Assembly (NCBI RefSeq): GCF_000001735.4
Contig: NC_003074.8
Span: forward strand, 11,842,101 to 11,906,100
DNA from: Arabidopsis thaliana
Taxonomy: Eukaryota; Streptophyta; Magnoliopsida; Brassicales; Brassicaceae
Length of the DNA: 64,000 nucleotides
Reading direction: 5' to 3'
Shown one piece after another: positions 11,421-23,537 of the stretch; the first letter of the stretch is position 1; every line of letters begins with the position of its first letter. The notes under the pieces are model-generated. The model had not been told where the DNA came from. It saw only the letters and a list, made by a program, of their open reading frames with translations, and ran no database searches. The position numbers and the translations under genes are program-made.

Positions 11421-12275
11421 TTTTAAAGTAATTGTTAAAACCTAAGCTTTTGGAGGCTATTCTCTTTCTCTGTTGTTCTTTGAAGCAAAGCGCTGTGGAG
11501 ACTCCCTTTAGAGAAGATCTTCCTAAACTCTAATCTCTTGATATATTCATTATTGATTTCTATTCTAATCATGTTGTTTGCTTCATTCATCATGTGTGAG
11601 TAGTCTTCTTGTTAGGTTTAGGGTTTCTCATTAGGGTTATAGATGATTTAGTAGATCGTCCACCTTTTAGGATATCTTTAGAGTTCTTCATCTTGATTAT
11701 TCTTAATGCTAGTTCTAGATTGGCCACCTAGAACTTGATCTTAAATAATAGGTATACCCACCATAAGTACCTGTTACCAGAACTATCATAGATGGACCTA
11801 AGTATTTAAGAAACAAACAGGTAGGCTCATAGAAGGGCTACGGTTTAGATACTTATGTGAACTAATCAAACTTGATAATAATGTATGTTTAGAATTAGGG
11901 ATTCACGGACACATCACTGGGAATCTTTAGCTCTAGGCATAGTGAGTAGCACGGCACATCACTGGTTACTTTATATTAGTGACTTGAGTTCTAGAACGGT
12001 TCGGTAAGAATCCTAATCATAGCTAGATCTGTTAGTCATCTGTTTCCTGAGAATATCCTAAGCCTAACGCTTTTATTATCTTATTTTACTTCCATCTAAT
12101 CTATTGCTATTGCTTACTTTTGTTTCTTTTTATTTTCTTTAGTATTTTACTTAGCTTAATTCGATAGCCATTAGTCTACTGTGTGATCCGAGAACTTTGT
12201 GAATTTGATCCCTAAGTGCTGCAATTGACCTCTTTATTTGAGAGAGTGGTCTTAGGATTAATTTGACCAATATCA
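11041..12275 (+). repeat. Left LTR of Athila-like element
   Basis: The 1235-bp LTR has termini TGATAT and ATATCA. It contains the dyad ggtgtcgagcgacacc (11238-11253) and a TA microsatellite at about 11367-11417. The same family occurs at 15948-17112, 17272-17790, 26583-27780 and 51076-52111. Confidence 0.88.
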
Positions 12276-12279
12276 AATT

Positions 12280-12293
12280 TGGCGCCGTTGCCG
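12280..12293 (+). other. Primer binding site, tRNA-Asp type
   Basis: TGGCGCCGTTGCCG lies four bases after the LTR end and matches the 3' end of plant tRNA-Asp. The standard site continues GGGG, but here it reads AAGT, so the distal part is mutated. Confidence 0.8.
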
Positions 12294-12408
12294 AAGTTCT
12301 CTTTGATTCACCATTAGACTAGGTGTAGAATTTATACTAAGTTTTTTCTTTCTTTTGTTACTCACGCGTTTCCTTTCTTCTTTTTTCCTCTGACAGGGAA
12401 ACTAAAAG

Positions 12409-13860
12409 ATGGAACGCAACAAATTGATTGCTGATATCGACGACAGTGTCAAACGACACCAACAGGATGTCGATCGACACCATCTACAGAACAAACCAGC
12501 TACCATAGGTGACTTCAACAATGTTGATCTTTTCTACTCAAATCGGTCATCGATCTAGCTACCTCCTTTTGCAAGTGAAAAATTTGCTATTCTCACTGCC
12601 AATTATGATCTTGTTTCAGAAGGAAAGTTTAGAGGTGCTCTTGATGAATCACCACTAGATCATTTGGAAATCTTCAAAGACTTAGTGTCCTCAATCTATG
12701 CAGATGATGTACCAACTGATTATCTTCTTTGCAAACTCTTTCCCCACTCTCTAACGGGAAGAGGAACATCATGGCTCTGACAGCTAGACGATGGTTCATT
12801 GACAAAATGGACGGACACGAAGAACGCATTCATGAACCACTTCCTTGATGATTCAGTGACAGAATTACTGCGAGAAAATATTTCTTCATTTTCTCAAGAT
12901 CCAACAGAAAGTTTGAAGGCAACTTGGATCAGATTCAAATCCTATCAGAAGGACTGCCCATAACATGTTTTCCAAGAAAGCCATCTCATCAACATATTCT
13001 TCCGCGGAATCGATGAGTAGTATAAGATGTGTTTCGATGGTGCAAGTGATGGCAATTTCATGAAAAGGTGTCATAGCGAAGCACTGGTACTTATCAACAA
13101 TGCTGTCAGAAGTCTCACAACAAAGAGGATAAACAGTAGGTAGAGAACATTGGTTGAAGCTTCCACCGTTAGTAGAGAGGATCACGATTCTACACAGATT
13201 ACTTCTCTAGCTGTCACTTCTTCCATCAAAGCCCACCCACCACCTGTTGTTAAGAGTAAAACTGAAGCCATGTTAGAGGAATTACTTGGAGAGCTCTTTG
13301 AAATATGAATAGACATTAGGAAACTCCATCAGTATGTTTTAACGAAGGAATCTATCAATGCAGTTAAACTGTTGAGTGGACAACAACAACACCTCTTCGA
13401 GAAAACCTCTCCGAGATGGACTGAGAGCAGCCTTACAATTGCTTATCATGTTGTTTTGCTGGATTGTGAAGATGAGTTGGTGCAAGTTGAAAAGAATCAG
13501 GTTCATTTTGACACTGTAGAGGTAGTGTCGGCCGATACCAACCACTGGTATCGCTCGACACCAACAACTATATAGGAGAAGTCACGCTGTGAAAAAGTCA
13601 TATCTACCAGACTCGACCTCGACAGTGTCGACCGACAGCACCTGGGTGTTGATGGACACCAGCACGAAACAAACGAGCTAGTGTTGACGTTTGACAGTGT
13701 AGGATCGGTGCCAGACAATAGTGTCGACCAACACTCACCTAGTGTCGATCGACACTGGACTCACACTACACATATCTTCCTTGAATCTCCACCAGTTACT
13801 GGACAAGTCTTCACACCAAAAGTTCTTTGTCCAATATCTCGATAGTCAAAACAGGATATT
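12409..13860 (+). pseudogene. gag remnant of Athila-like element
   Basis: The reading from ATG 12409 (MERNKLIADIDDSVK) goes into a retrotransposon gag core (LDHLEIFKDLVSSIY, LFPHSLTGRGTSWL, FMNHFLDD). It has repeated in-frame stops, for example after GTSWL and after YQKDCP. The following portion (13240-13860) is a linker in which the palindrome family GTGTCGATCGACAC recurs and is translated as short repeated peptides such as SVDRH and VSADT. The frame is not intact anywhere for more than about 100 codons. Confidence 0.75.
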
Positions 13861-13999
13861 CATGAGGAGTATTGCATGGGTATAATGGATAAGATTCTAC
13901 TTCAATTGCCTCCTGTTGATAAAGAGAAGTTGTCACCATCGCTTCCAAATGCTATTACACTAGATGAAGCTCCAGAGAAGCAGGATGAGAAGGGAAGGA

Positions 14000-14455
14000 C
14001 AGTACTTGTCTCAGAACAGGGCAGTGACATAAATCCAAGTAGGATTTCCTGAGAAGCTATCTGTTCAAGGAAGCTTTGTACTCGATTTTTCAATCTCTAC
14101 AGACAGGTTTCCTCGTTCTCTTTGTGATCTTGGTTCTTGTATCAATTTGATGCCTCATTCTGTTGATGTAAGACTTGGGATGACAAATTTCATGGCTACT
14201 AAGATTACTCTTCTCCTAGCTGATCGCTCAAAGAGAATCCCTGAAGGTATCTTAGATGATATTCCTGTGAAAATTGGAGAATGCTTGATTCCAACTGACT
14301 TCTTGGTTTTGGAATATGAAGAAGAACCTCCAGATCCTCTTATTTTGGGAAGATCATTCTTAGCTTCTGCTGGTGCTCAGATTGATGTGAAGCTTGGCCG
14401 AATTGCTTTGAATGTGTGTGATGTGGTTATGACTTTTGACATTGACAACTAGAGG
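14000..14455 (+). pseudogene. Athila-type retropepsin remnant
   Basis: The translated segment reads LCDLGSCINLMPHSV, the Athila-type protease active site (usually CDLGASVNLMP), followed by ADRSKRIPEGILDDIPVKIG and PLILGRSFLASAGAQID, the flap and ILGRPFL motif. The open part is 14147-14452, and the catalytic region just upstream is in the same frame. The protease is recognisable along its whole length but sits in a broken polyprotein. Confidence 0.82.
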
Positions 14456-15750
14456 AAACCACCTATGATTATGGCCAAGCATTCTCTATAGAGACCTCTA
14501 TAGACACAGTTGTTTATCCTGGCAAGGTATTCAGTAACAGCAAGCGTCCACATGAAGAAAGTTTGAAATTCGTTGTTGAGAATCGATCATGCAGAGATGG
14601 TGTCGATTGACACCATCACTTGTGTCGATCGACACCCCACACGGGCTGCACAAGAGTTGTTCCCTAAAGATAGTTTTCGAGTTGACATCACTGCTGATAT
14701 TCCAAGGACTGTTGTAATAACAACCACCACACCTCTACCACTACACCCACCTCCGAAAAGGCTACGGTACTCATCTCTTCCACCTAAACCTCAGGATATC
14801 ATCAATACGACTTTAAAGTTTTCAAAACACTGTTTTACGGTTTAGCAAGCCACGAGTTTTTTGTCGAGCGCTTGTTCTTTCTTTTGATGATTGTGCAGGA
14901 AATAAGAGTATTGCACCCATACCTGAGTCATGCCCTGCTGATGTTCCTCACTTCCTAGGTCAACCTCACACGCCAACTGCCTATACGCCACTTTGGATGA
15001 TGAGACGTGTTGTTAATAAGCATTTACTGTCACCTTCTTATCCACTTAATGTGTAAACCCTACAAAGTCAAACTATTGACTATAAATAAGCGCTTAGTGG
15101 GAGGTAACTCACTGGTATGATTTTCTTTTTAATTATCCAGTATTTTACGTTTTTCTTTTATTTTTCTCGCTTACTTTGTATTTGAATGCCACTAGGGACA
15201 ATGTTGTTTAAGTGTAGGGGACGCAGTTACTAACTACGTTTTTCTTTTTGAGTCTTATTATTACTCTTATTTTTCTTTTTGACTCGTTTTATTGAGTCAA
15301 GATTTAGTTAGAAATTATGATCTGTATTTCTTAAGAATATTGCCTGGTTGATTAATGCTGCAGGTTCGACTATTGAAAAATCAAAATGGCAAATCGACAG
15401 ATTTTAGGATATCCTGGTTTACAATACAATCCATTGAGGCTGGCGCTAATCTCATTGCTCTTCCTTACCCTTGGTCAAAACGGTTAATATTCATATAACT
15501 TGACTCCTTGTTCATACCTGATATATGAGACCATATAGAATTATTATCTTCCCCTCTGTGATAAAAAAAAAGAGAGAGTGTTTCCTGTAGTATAAAGGGT
15601 TAATAATGTTTCCTTTCATCCCATAATTTTATATTCTCAGGAATGATCAATTGCAAAGGTTGGAAATATGCGGAGGATATCTATCTGATGAAGCGAGTAC
15701 TCCTTTGTCCTATCTCTGAAAAGAATAAGTCTGGGGAGAGAAAGAATATA

Positions 15751-15784
<34 letters not shown>

Positions 15785-15947
15785 GTATGATTTATCATGG
15801 TATAGTAGAGGAATGAGTCTAGAAGGTTCTTGAATATTAGTTTGCTTGATGAGACCCAGCAATGAAAGCCTGTTGGATATAGTTGTGGAATTTAGGTATG
15901 GAATCTAGAATGTTGTGTAAGCTTGCAAAGAATTACATGTTGCTTAG
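14456..15947 (+). other. Non-coding 3' part of Athila-like element
   Basis: Where pol should follow, only short disrupted frames occur. Two more copies of the TCGA dyad are at 14599-14614 and 14621-14635. The block ctataaataagcgcttagtg (15079-15098), followed by ggaggtaactcac, is a conserved stretch that in this clade follows the polyprotein. A TA microsatellite lies at 15753-15782. The jump from protease to this block implies loss of RT to integrase. Confidence 0.65.
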
Positions 15948-17112
15948 TGATATAACCCTATTTTTACTGTTTTAGCTATGTTTTAGATATGGGTTTTTGA
16001 GTCTTTTTGTTATTTCTAGAGTCCTTTTAGAGTCTTTTCAGGTATTTTATTGAAAGGGACAACAATGGAGATAATAAGACATTTTGGAGCATAAGCTGAG
16101 GAAAATAAGCCAAATGACGAATTCACTGCCAGATCAACTCGAGAGTGTCAATCGACACACCCTTTGTATCGATCAACACCAATTGCGGCCCAGAGAAGTC
16201 CATCACGCTTTAGAGTTTGAAGATAAGGAAATTTGCCTCAGAAGACTTTTTATTTTCATTATTAGTCTATGCACGTTTTTTAGGTCATAGATATAGTTTT
16301 AATGGTCATTGTTTAGACCTAAGTTCTTTTCTAGCAACAAAGTCTTTTGCAACTTGCTACAAAATACTTTCATAAGCTATTCATCCCCTGTTTTCAGAGA
16401 TTTTCAATAACAGTGCAGAGATCTTTTCTAACTCTTTTCTCTATTGATTTGTTTATGTTTTCTTACTCATATATGCTGTTTGTTTTATCCATCATGTCTG
16501 AGTAGTCTACTTGTTAGGGTTAGGGTTTCTCACTAGGGATTTATATGATTTAGTAGATTGCCCCTTCCTAGGTTATTAGTAAGATTCTTCATCTTTGGTT
16601 ATTCTTAATGCTAGTTCTAGAATAATTAACTGGAACTTGATATTAGATAATAGGTATACCCACCATAGGTACCTGTTACCAAAACCACTATTTGATGGGC
16701 CAAAGTTTATAGGCGTCTCGAATAAGATCGGTCTATTCACTTAGGTGAACTTATCAAATTTGTTTAGATCGGTCTATTCACTTAGGTGAGTAGCACGACA
16801 CATCACCGATTATGCAATAATTACGGTTGGAGTTCGAGAACGGTTCGATAACAACCTATCTAATTCTAGATCTACTAATCATATGTTTCCTGAGAATAAC
16901 CTAAACCTGACGTTTTATTATCTTATGTTACAACCAACCAATATGCTATTTGCTTAATTTGCTTTCTTTTAATTTACTTATTACCTATCTAGCTTAATCT
17001 TCACACTTAAGTTTATTGTGTGAACAAAAGAACTTTGAGGAATTCAACCCTTAAATACTATCGACGATCTCTTATTTGAGAGATTGGTTTTAAGGTAACT
17101 TGAATAATATAA
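15948..17112 (+). repeat. Nested solo LTR of the same Athila-like family
   Basis: The start TGATATAACCC and the end AATATAA (expected ATATCA) plus co-linear blocks with 11041-12275 mark an LTR of a diverged subfamily, about 1165 bp. Flanking 5-mers CTTAG (15943-15947) and GTTAG (17113-17117) differ at one base and may be the target duplication. It carries the dyads at 16144-16180. There is no internal sequence, so it is a solo LTR. Confidence 0.7.
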
Positions 17113-17239
17113 GTTAGGATTTGATTAAACTTGCTAGGCATATGGATTTGGTTAAAATGATCAAGGCAATAGGCTAGAGAATATTGGGAGTTCCTGCGTT
17201 TTCAAACCTCTTCCACGGGATCGGCTTTTTTGTTTTGCT

Positions 17240-17271
17240 TGAGGGCAAGCAAAAGCTAAGTTTGAGAGAGT
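17240..17271 (+). other. Polypurine-tract region before right LTR
   Basis: The stretch ttgagggcaagcaaaagcta and the purine-rich aagtttgagagagt precede the LTR start TGATAT. They match the conserved 3' end layout of Athila relatives. Confidence 0.6.
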
Positions 17272-17617
17272 TGATATACCTCTATTTTTACTACTTTTAG
17301 CTATGATTTAGGTATAGGTTTTAGAGTCTATTTGTTATTTCTATAGTCTTTTGTAGTTCTTTTCAGGTTTTTACATGTTTGTCATGCATTTCGAAATTAT
17401 TGAGCATTCTGGAGGAAAAAGAGAACTTATGCTGCAGAAGAAATCTAGAGACCAAAAAACCACGTAGGTGTCGACCGACACCACCACCGCTGGTGTCGAG
17501 TGACACTAATACCTGACGACAATTCAAATACGCAAAATTATTGAAGTTTTGAAGATTTCCAAATTCGTCCTTGAAATCTTCCTTATTTTTAAAGAAGTTC
17601 CTGCACGTTTTAGGACA

Positions 17618-17656
<39 letters not shown>

Positions 17657-17790
17657 AAAGTCATTGTTTAGACCTAAGCTTTTGGAGGCTATTCTCTTTC
17701 TCTATTGTTCTTGGGAGTAAAACCCTATGGAGACTGTAACTGACCTCTTTATTTGAGAGAGTGCTCTTAGGATTAATTTGACCTACATCA
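17272..17790 (+). repeat. Right LTR of Athila-like element, internally deleted
   Basis: Only 519 bp remain against 1235 bp on the left. The first ~450 bp and the last ~70 bp align with the left LTR; the middle (~715 bp) is missing at the joint near atggagactgtaactgacct (about 17730). It contains two dyad copies (17467-17507) and a TA tract (17624-17653). Confidence 0.82.
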
Positions 17791-17807
17791 AGAGTAAAGA
17801 GTAGTCC

Positions 17808-19630
17808 TGTCACACCCGTCTACCTCAACATTGAGACAGTGTGCTTTCACCTTACTTATATCTTTGCTCTATTCCACTTTCTTAATTCAAATACAAAATT
17901 GTCTTAAAAATAATCTTAAATCACTGAAAACTATTTAATAAATCGTATAAGAAAATAACAAGACAGACTTGAGCGACTACACACAATTCTCACCGTGACC
18001 TGGGGAAAAAGGGAAAAGAAAGGGATGAGTAAAGAATTACTCAGTGAGAGGATCCTTTCCGCCCACTGGAAATACGATACACGATTCTACCTTTAAACAA
18101 CAATCAATAATCACATAGAAACAGACACAACACTCATATAGTTTGCATCAATATTCAAAACTATAACACACAACTCATTCTTGCTTAAGCAAGATCTCCA
18201 CATCAATACCAGGTTCGATCATTTCCCTGACCTTTGAACCAATCTTATTCCACTGGACTCGTCAGTCTTTTATTGAGCTACAAAGAACCCGTCAATTCAA
18301 TGTAGACCATTTTCCACTATTCCACTTTTCCACTTTTCCACTGTGATTCCACTTTCTCATATAACTCATAATTTACTTGTTATCACAAGTACAATAATTC
18401 AATCATCCTATTTTACTAGACCAATCATCATATCATCAATCCTAATTAACAATTCATTATTACTAAGCAAACAGATCTATTCCTATGCAATGAATCATGA
18501 AGCATAAAAATAGAAACATGTAATCGAATCTCCGCAGATCACACCCTCACTGAATTTGGGATAAAAGAAAAAGGTTGTAAACTCCTTGACAATATCTGAA
18601 ACTTGCAGCACAAGAAAACAACACAAAGAAAAATTAGGGTTTCTGCAGTTTTCACAAAACAGCTGATTCTTGCTCAACAAGCAATCGACATGGCAGCTAG
18701 GGTATACTTTTCCAAGTAAAGACAAAAAGTTCCGTGTCTTCCCTAACACTTTCTCTACCGGTATCCACCGTCGCTCCGAGATGACCAGAAACGCCTCCTA
18801 AAAACCTTAAGATGAAACTGCAATGTTCCTGACACTTAGTATTTTTCTGGGTTCAGGGAAACTGTTATTTTTCACTAACTTGTAAGTCATTTTGCGAATG
18901 GAGCTTACCTTGGATCGTAAAAACGAAACTTGCTACTTCTTGCTCTCCTCAAGATCTTTCCAACGACACCAAATTCACGATCTGATTCCTTCAGATCCGA
19001 TGGGAAATAGATCTTTAAAACCTCTACCGGAAACTGCAAAGTTTCAGATACTTAGAAAAAATGGCTCTAAAAATTGTGAGTAATCACCAATTTTAAACGC
19101 AATTTCCCGATCGATCTTACCTCCGATTTTGGATCCGAAAACTGTTCTGAAAACTTGGGAACGAGATCTACTCAGAACCGTTAAGAACTCGCCCAAACTC
19201 CTCCGGACGTGACGGGAAACGGATCACCAATTCCATTACTTGAACTGTTTTCTTCTTTCACATATTCACACAAAAATCCAATAGTTGAAGTTATGATCCA
19301 TGAATCCACTTGCTAAGTGAACCAATTTCAGTAGTATAATTCATAACCATGATAGGTTTTCCTTACCTAACAATCCGGTGATGAACGACAACGAAACCAA
19401 CCACGTAGAATAATCACGACCACAATGTGACGTCAACTCCGGTGTCACAACGATGATGATGATGATGGCTGAGATTGAGATGAGAGATAAAGAAGAGATG
19501 GTGATGAAGAAGACGTAAATGGCTGCTGCTTGGTTGATGAGGAAGACTATATATACACATGTATGTATTAGGTTTTTGTTTCTAGTGGAATTGGGCCTTT
19601 GTTGGGCCTAAGTGGGGTTTGGGTCTCACA
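17808..19630 (+). repeat. Solo LTR, long TGTCACACCC family, TSD AGTCC
   Basis: This 1823-bp segment starts TGTCACACCC and ends GGGTCTCACA, and is flanked by identical AGTCC (17803-17807 and 19631-19635). It has no internal coding sequence or primer site, so it is a solo LTR left by recombination. Blocks such as gatgagtaaag...ctcagtgagagg and the CCACCCTCAC-like motif are shared with the LTR at 54011-56140, so both belong to one family. The orientation is set by TG...CA and co-linearity with that copy. Confidence 0.9.
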
Positions 19631-19635
19631 AGTCC

Positions 19636-20205
19636 TCTGACTTATTATCTAGGATCCAGGATCCGAGATCCGATCTGTGATGATGTCCAATCCTCTCAGG
19701 AAAACAAAAATACCATGCAAGGCCCAATCCTGATCTGGATAATAAATATTGAAGAAGTGTGGTTGTTACTATTAAAAATTTAAATTACTATCCAATAACT
19801 AAAAAATAAGATGGAGGGAGTAAAATTATTATTTTTTAGCTTTTATCCATTAAGATGAAGTGAATAGATATAAAAATCAGTTTCTTGTCGTGAAATAAAT
19901 AGAGTAATTGCATTACAAAAATGAAATATATAAGATTGAAATTTAGTTTTAAAATTATTTAGATAAAATGAATAAAGATTACCATTACAATTCAAATAAT
20001 ATATTGATAAAATCTATTTATTTTTCACACCCAGCTATTTAAATTCGCCTTTATCTAGTTGAATATAAAAGTATGTTAAAGTGAAAATATAATTAGTAAA
20101 AGTTTGTAATTAAGCTCATTATGGATCCAACAAAACAAATGCAAAAACTTGATGTGTGTAGTGTGTGTATATAAGCCCCTAAATTTTTTTCTCGTCAAGC
20201 CATTT
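19636..20205. other. AT-rich DNA, no gene seen
   Basis: It begins with an imperfect run of GGATCC/GAGATC-like words (about 19650-19680) and continues as AT-rich sequence. Nothing recognisable is encoded. Confidence 0.55.
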
Positions 20206-20235
20206 TATATAATAAAGAAGGGTTCCTCTCAAAAA
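20206..20235 (+). other. Possible Helitron 5' terminus
   Basis: The motif ttatataataaagaagggtt resembles the proposed Helitron start at 5396. Once the MITE at 20236-20726 is removed, the continuation (aagctgacatgtgacact) is also similar to sequence inside that element. The matching 3' end was not identified. Confidence 0.3.
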
Positions 20236-20726
20236 GGGAAAAATGTCATTTAATCCCCCAACTTTTAAAAAATGGTCATTTTATACATCAACTTCGTATG
20301 TTATACATCAAGTTCAGTCATTAACGGAACTTCTAACGTTTCCTGATTTTCATTTAGAAAACAATCCTGATTTTCTTTTGATTATTCTCAAAACAAAGTC
20401 GTTTTAGAGATACTAATAGAGTCGTTAACAAGTAATAATGAATGTTATAAGTTCTTTTAATGAATGATGACAACATGTTTATTTTGGCTTGGTCAACGAA
20501 TTTCTCATGTTTTAAATGGTAGTCAACGCTTAGTTTATGTTTAAAATGGCCACATATAAAGTCGATGTTTAAAATGGCCACAATTTAAAACTTGACTAAT
20601 AAAGTCGTTAACGGATGATAACGAACGTTAGAAGTTCCGTTAATGACTGAACTTAATGACAACATACGAAGTTGATGTATAAAATGACCATTTTTTGAAA
20701 GTTGGGGGATTAATTGACATTTCTCC
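20236..20726. mobile_element. MITE with long terminal inverted repeats (Mutator-like)
   Basis: The two ends are inverted copies for about 100 bp: gaaaaatgtcatttaatccc at the left pairs with gggattaattgacatttctc at the right, then the block around atacatcaacttcgtatgtt and its complement. It is bordered by the direct repeat cctctcaaaaa (20225-20235 and 20727-20737), a 9-11 bp duplication typical of Mutator-like elements. There is no coding capacity. Confidence 0.85.
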
Positions 20727-21130
20727 CCTCTCAAAAAACACACTTCCAAAAGCTGACATGTGACACTTATAGCAAGGGCAGACCTATTAAGTCAAAAGGT
20801 GGTTCACTTGACCCACCATTCATTTTAATTTTTCCTTAAGATGTATCTGGGCTTGCTAATAATGCACCTAATTTATTTTCGTTTTTGACACCCTATTAAT
20901 TGTGGCCCAATGTTTTTGTTTATTTGGAGAAATTAAAAATCCACCAGAAATAAATATATAGATTTTACCTAATTAAAAAAGCCCATCATTAACCAATTAA
21001 GTCTAATAACCTAAACTACAATAAATCTAACTAATTAATTCTCTACGGAACTTCAAAAGTCAATTCCAAAAACTTCATCATAAATCAGCATCGTGAGAGA
21101 AAAGGAGAGTGCACAACAATCAATATATAA

Positions 21131-22206
21131 CTAGGTGAGTACCCACGCTATGTGTGGGTTGTTGTTTAAAATTTGTTTTAAAATAATTATGTTTAACTCT
21201 TTTTATTGCTAATTTATGTTATTTTCGTGTATGTTATTATGTAGTTAATAAAGTTATATTCATTTTATGTAATTATATTTGTATATTTAGATTCACTTTT
21301 GATTCAAATATCAATTATATTTTTTTCATGTATAAATCTTTTTATCTATATACCTAAGTTTCTAAATTTTTTTAACTATCATGAAATACTTACATCAACA
21401 ATATGATACAATTCGATGCAATTATGCTACTTATTTGATTTGAAAGTTGCCTAACTTGATTCTAAGCAAATAATTTCTTGTTCCATGGATTCTCTCCTAA
21501 TCTAATATTCCAATCACATCATGATAGGCTCATGGCTAAATATTGGATTGATATAATTTGAATAACAAATATATAAACTACTCATTTGCTTTAAAAGTTT
21601 TCACATGAAAAAAAAATAAATCATAAATTAAATAGTCTTTTGATTCAACACTTTTAGATTTCTCTCTTTGCATTTGCATATATCCATATTAGATAAAGGG
21701 TCGTATATTGAACTTTTTGGTATATCTAACATCTCAAAAGATCACTATTTAACAAAAGATGCATGTCAGTATTAATGTTATCAATTTATCATAAAAACAC
21801 AAAAAGACAATATCATATAAACAAAAAAATATAATAAAAAGAAAAGAGTAAGTTAAAATTACTAAACTAAGGAAGGTTAAGTAACAAACAGTTAAGTTGT
21901 AATACACGAAAATTTCTAGTCATTATCAAATAATGACTATTATAAAAATAACAAAAATAAGAAAAGTAAAATGAGAGTAGTGTTTGATACATTAACATGA
22001 TTTTTTATATTTTTTCTTTTAAATGAAGATATTTTGTTAAGAGTGAGATTAATGGATGATTTAATCCAATGTGAAACTTTTAAAATTTTATCACTAAATT
22101 TTGTTATAATTTACTAATATTAATTTACAATGACATGTGGCACTCACTGGTGTGATGATTTGTCACTCATATGGAGAGAGTTGGCCAACTTTCATATATA
22201 TAATTT
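21131..22206 (-). mobile_element. Candidate non-autonomous Helitron
   Basis: The 3' end on the minus strand is clear: hairpin acccac...gtgggt (21141-21159), 6-nt spacer, CTAG (21131-21134) followed by T on that strand. The 5' end is proposed near 22206, where the minus strand reads tatatatgaaagttggccaa and then GTGCCACATGTCA, the usual kind of Helitron 5' sequence. A clean TC terminus was not found, so the left boundary on that strand is approximate. No protein is encoded. Confidence 0.6.
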
Positions 22207-22554
22207 CTCTTCAATTGTATTTTGTTTTTTTTATCATCAACATCTCCAATTGTATCTATCACCTAGATATATTTGATTATCCTACTTTAAAAAAAATCTA
22301 TATACCCAAATTTATGATTTAACCAAAACATGAAGTATGATCTATAAAGCTTTAGATATTTGGTTCTTGGATCTTGGTATGTAGTTTGTTGGATATTAAA
22401 CTAGTTAATAACTTAAATTTTTATTTTGATGGAATGAGAAACGTGAGCTTCACTTCACTAGGCGATTAATTTATTTTTATTTGTATTATGTAGTAACTTT
22501 TTATGAATTTTTTTTTTGTTTGACATGATAATTTGTTAACTTTTGTTATTTCAG

Positions 22555-23046
22555 ACCTAATTACAGAAAAGTTTTTGAAGAGGAAAGCTACGTCCTCATC
22601 TCACACTGATTTGGATAGTCTACCTAGTAATCCAGCTGACCGAATTTTTTTCAGAATATCATCCTAATGAAAGAAATGAGGTAACTCGTAGATATTTGAT
22701 TAGACGTCCTTTTCAACCTCGTGGTCATATTTTTAAGTAGACACAAATAGAAGGCTTATGGAGACAATTTAATCCTGCTTGGTTTGATAAGTATCCTATC
22801 TTGTTAGAGTATAGTGTGAAGAAGGACACAACGTTTTGCATTTACTGTTACTTGTTCAGAGATAGTGCCGGTAAAGGTGGAAGAAATGATGCATGGACCA
22901 CTGACGGTTTCTCTAGCTGGAATAAGTTTAAGAACATATTCGAACATGCAAGAGGTGTTAATAATTTTCATAACAATGCAGCAATGAGATGTGAAAACTT
23001 GATGAGACAAGAGCAGTCTATCAAACAAGCTTTGCATAAACAAGAT
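22555..23046 (+). pseudogene. hAT transposase, N-terminal part (TTF zinc finger)
   Basis: After a likely intron end (tttcag at about 22549-22554) the translation gives a short linker, then RRYLIRRPFQPRGHIF, KYPILLEYSVKKD and FCIYCYLFRD. This is the TTF-type zinc finger region of DUF4371 hAT proteins, where CIYC provides two metal ligands. It continues WNKFKNIFEHARGVNNFHN. The frame has stops (K-stop-T at 22739) and a frameshift near 22650. It stops at 23046 because the retrotransposon LTR begins; the protein resumes at 40559. Confidence 0.8.
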
Positions 23047-23534
23047 TGTTGGTGTCGGATCCCGCACCAGAGTCCGAGACCTACCAAAGATTCCCACGTA
23101 GATGAAAAGTAAGCCCACAAGGAGTAACACCCGTAAGATTCCTGGGAGAAAGGCAAATTACGGGCAAAGTGATCACACCGCGAAGTGGGGGCAAAGTCAA
23201 AGTCAAGGACGGATTGGGCTTTATCGGTTAAAGGGCGAGGCCCATGAAGGTCAGAGTCAATCCAAATTCGAACGTTTGAGCAATAAATTCAAAGACCGAA
23301 ACAGACACATTTAAGAGAGAATAATTGTGTGTAATTAAATGTCATTTGTGAGTATAAGTAGTAGGGCGAAGAGCCATGAAAGACACACACATTGTTTTGC
23401 AAACTTACATACGCATTTTTCATCAATTCACAGCTTTTGGCAATCCATAGCTTTTTATACTTAATTTTTGTCCTCAAGAATAATCTTTCTCACTAAATAA
23501 ATAAATATTTGAGTGTGCGAATCCGACATCCACA
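23047..23534 (+). repeat. Tat element left LTR
   Basis: This 488-bp LTR is very similar to the right copy along its whole length; a few single-base changes and a small insertion distinguish them. That suggests a younger insertion than the Athila-like or TRIM copies. Confidence 0.93.
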
Positions 23535-23537
23535 TTT

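Larger units (their letters stand above)
11041..17790 (+). mobile_element. Athila-like Ty3/gypsy element, pol deleted
   Basis: Both LTRs start TGATATACCTC and end in ATATCA or ACATCA. The left LTR is 1235 bp and the right one 519 bp. The primer site after the left LTR is tggcgccgttgccg (tRNA-Asp type), typical of Athila and Tat relatives. The interior holds gag and protease remnants, then 3' untranslated sequence including the GCGCTTAGTGGGAGGTAAC block common in this clade. RT, RNase H and integrase are absent. Flanking 5-mers are AGCGT and AGAGT, a probable duplication with one change. A related LTR (15948-17112) is nested inside. Confidence 0.85.

Noticed and set aside
22801..23112. 103-codon open frame ending in PRPTKDSHVDEK
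   Set aside because: The last ~22 codons are LTR sequence from 23047; only the first part belongs to the hAT transposase.
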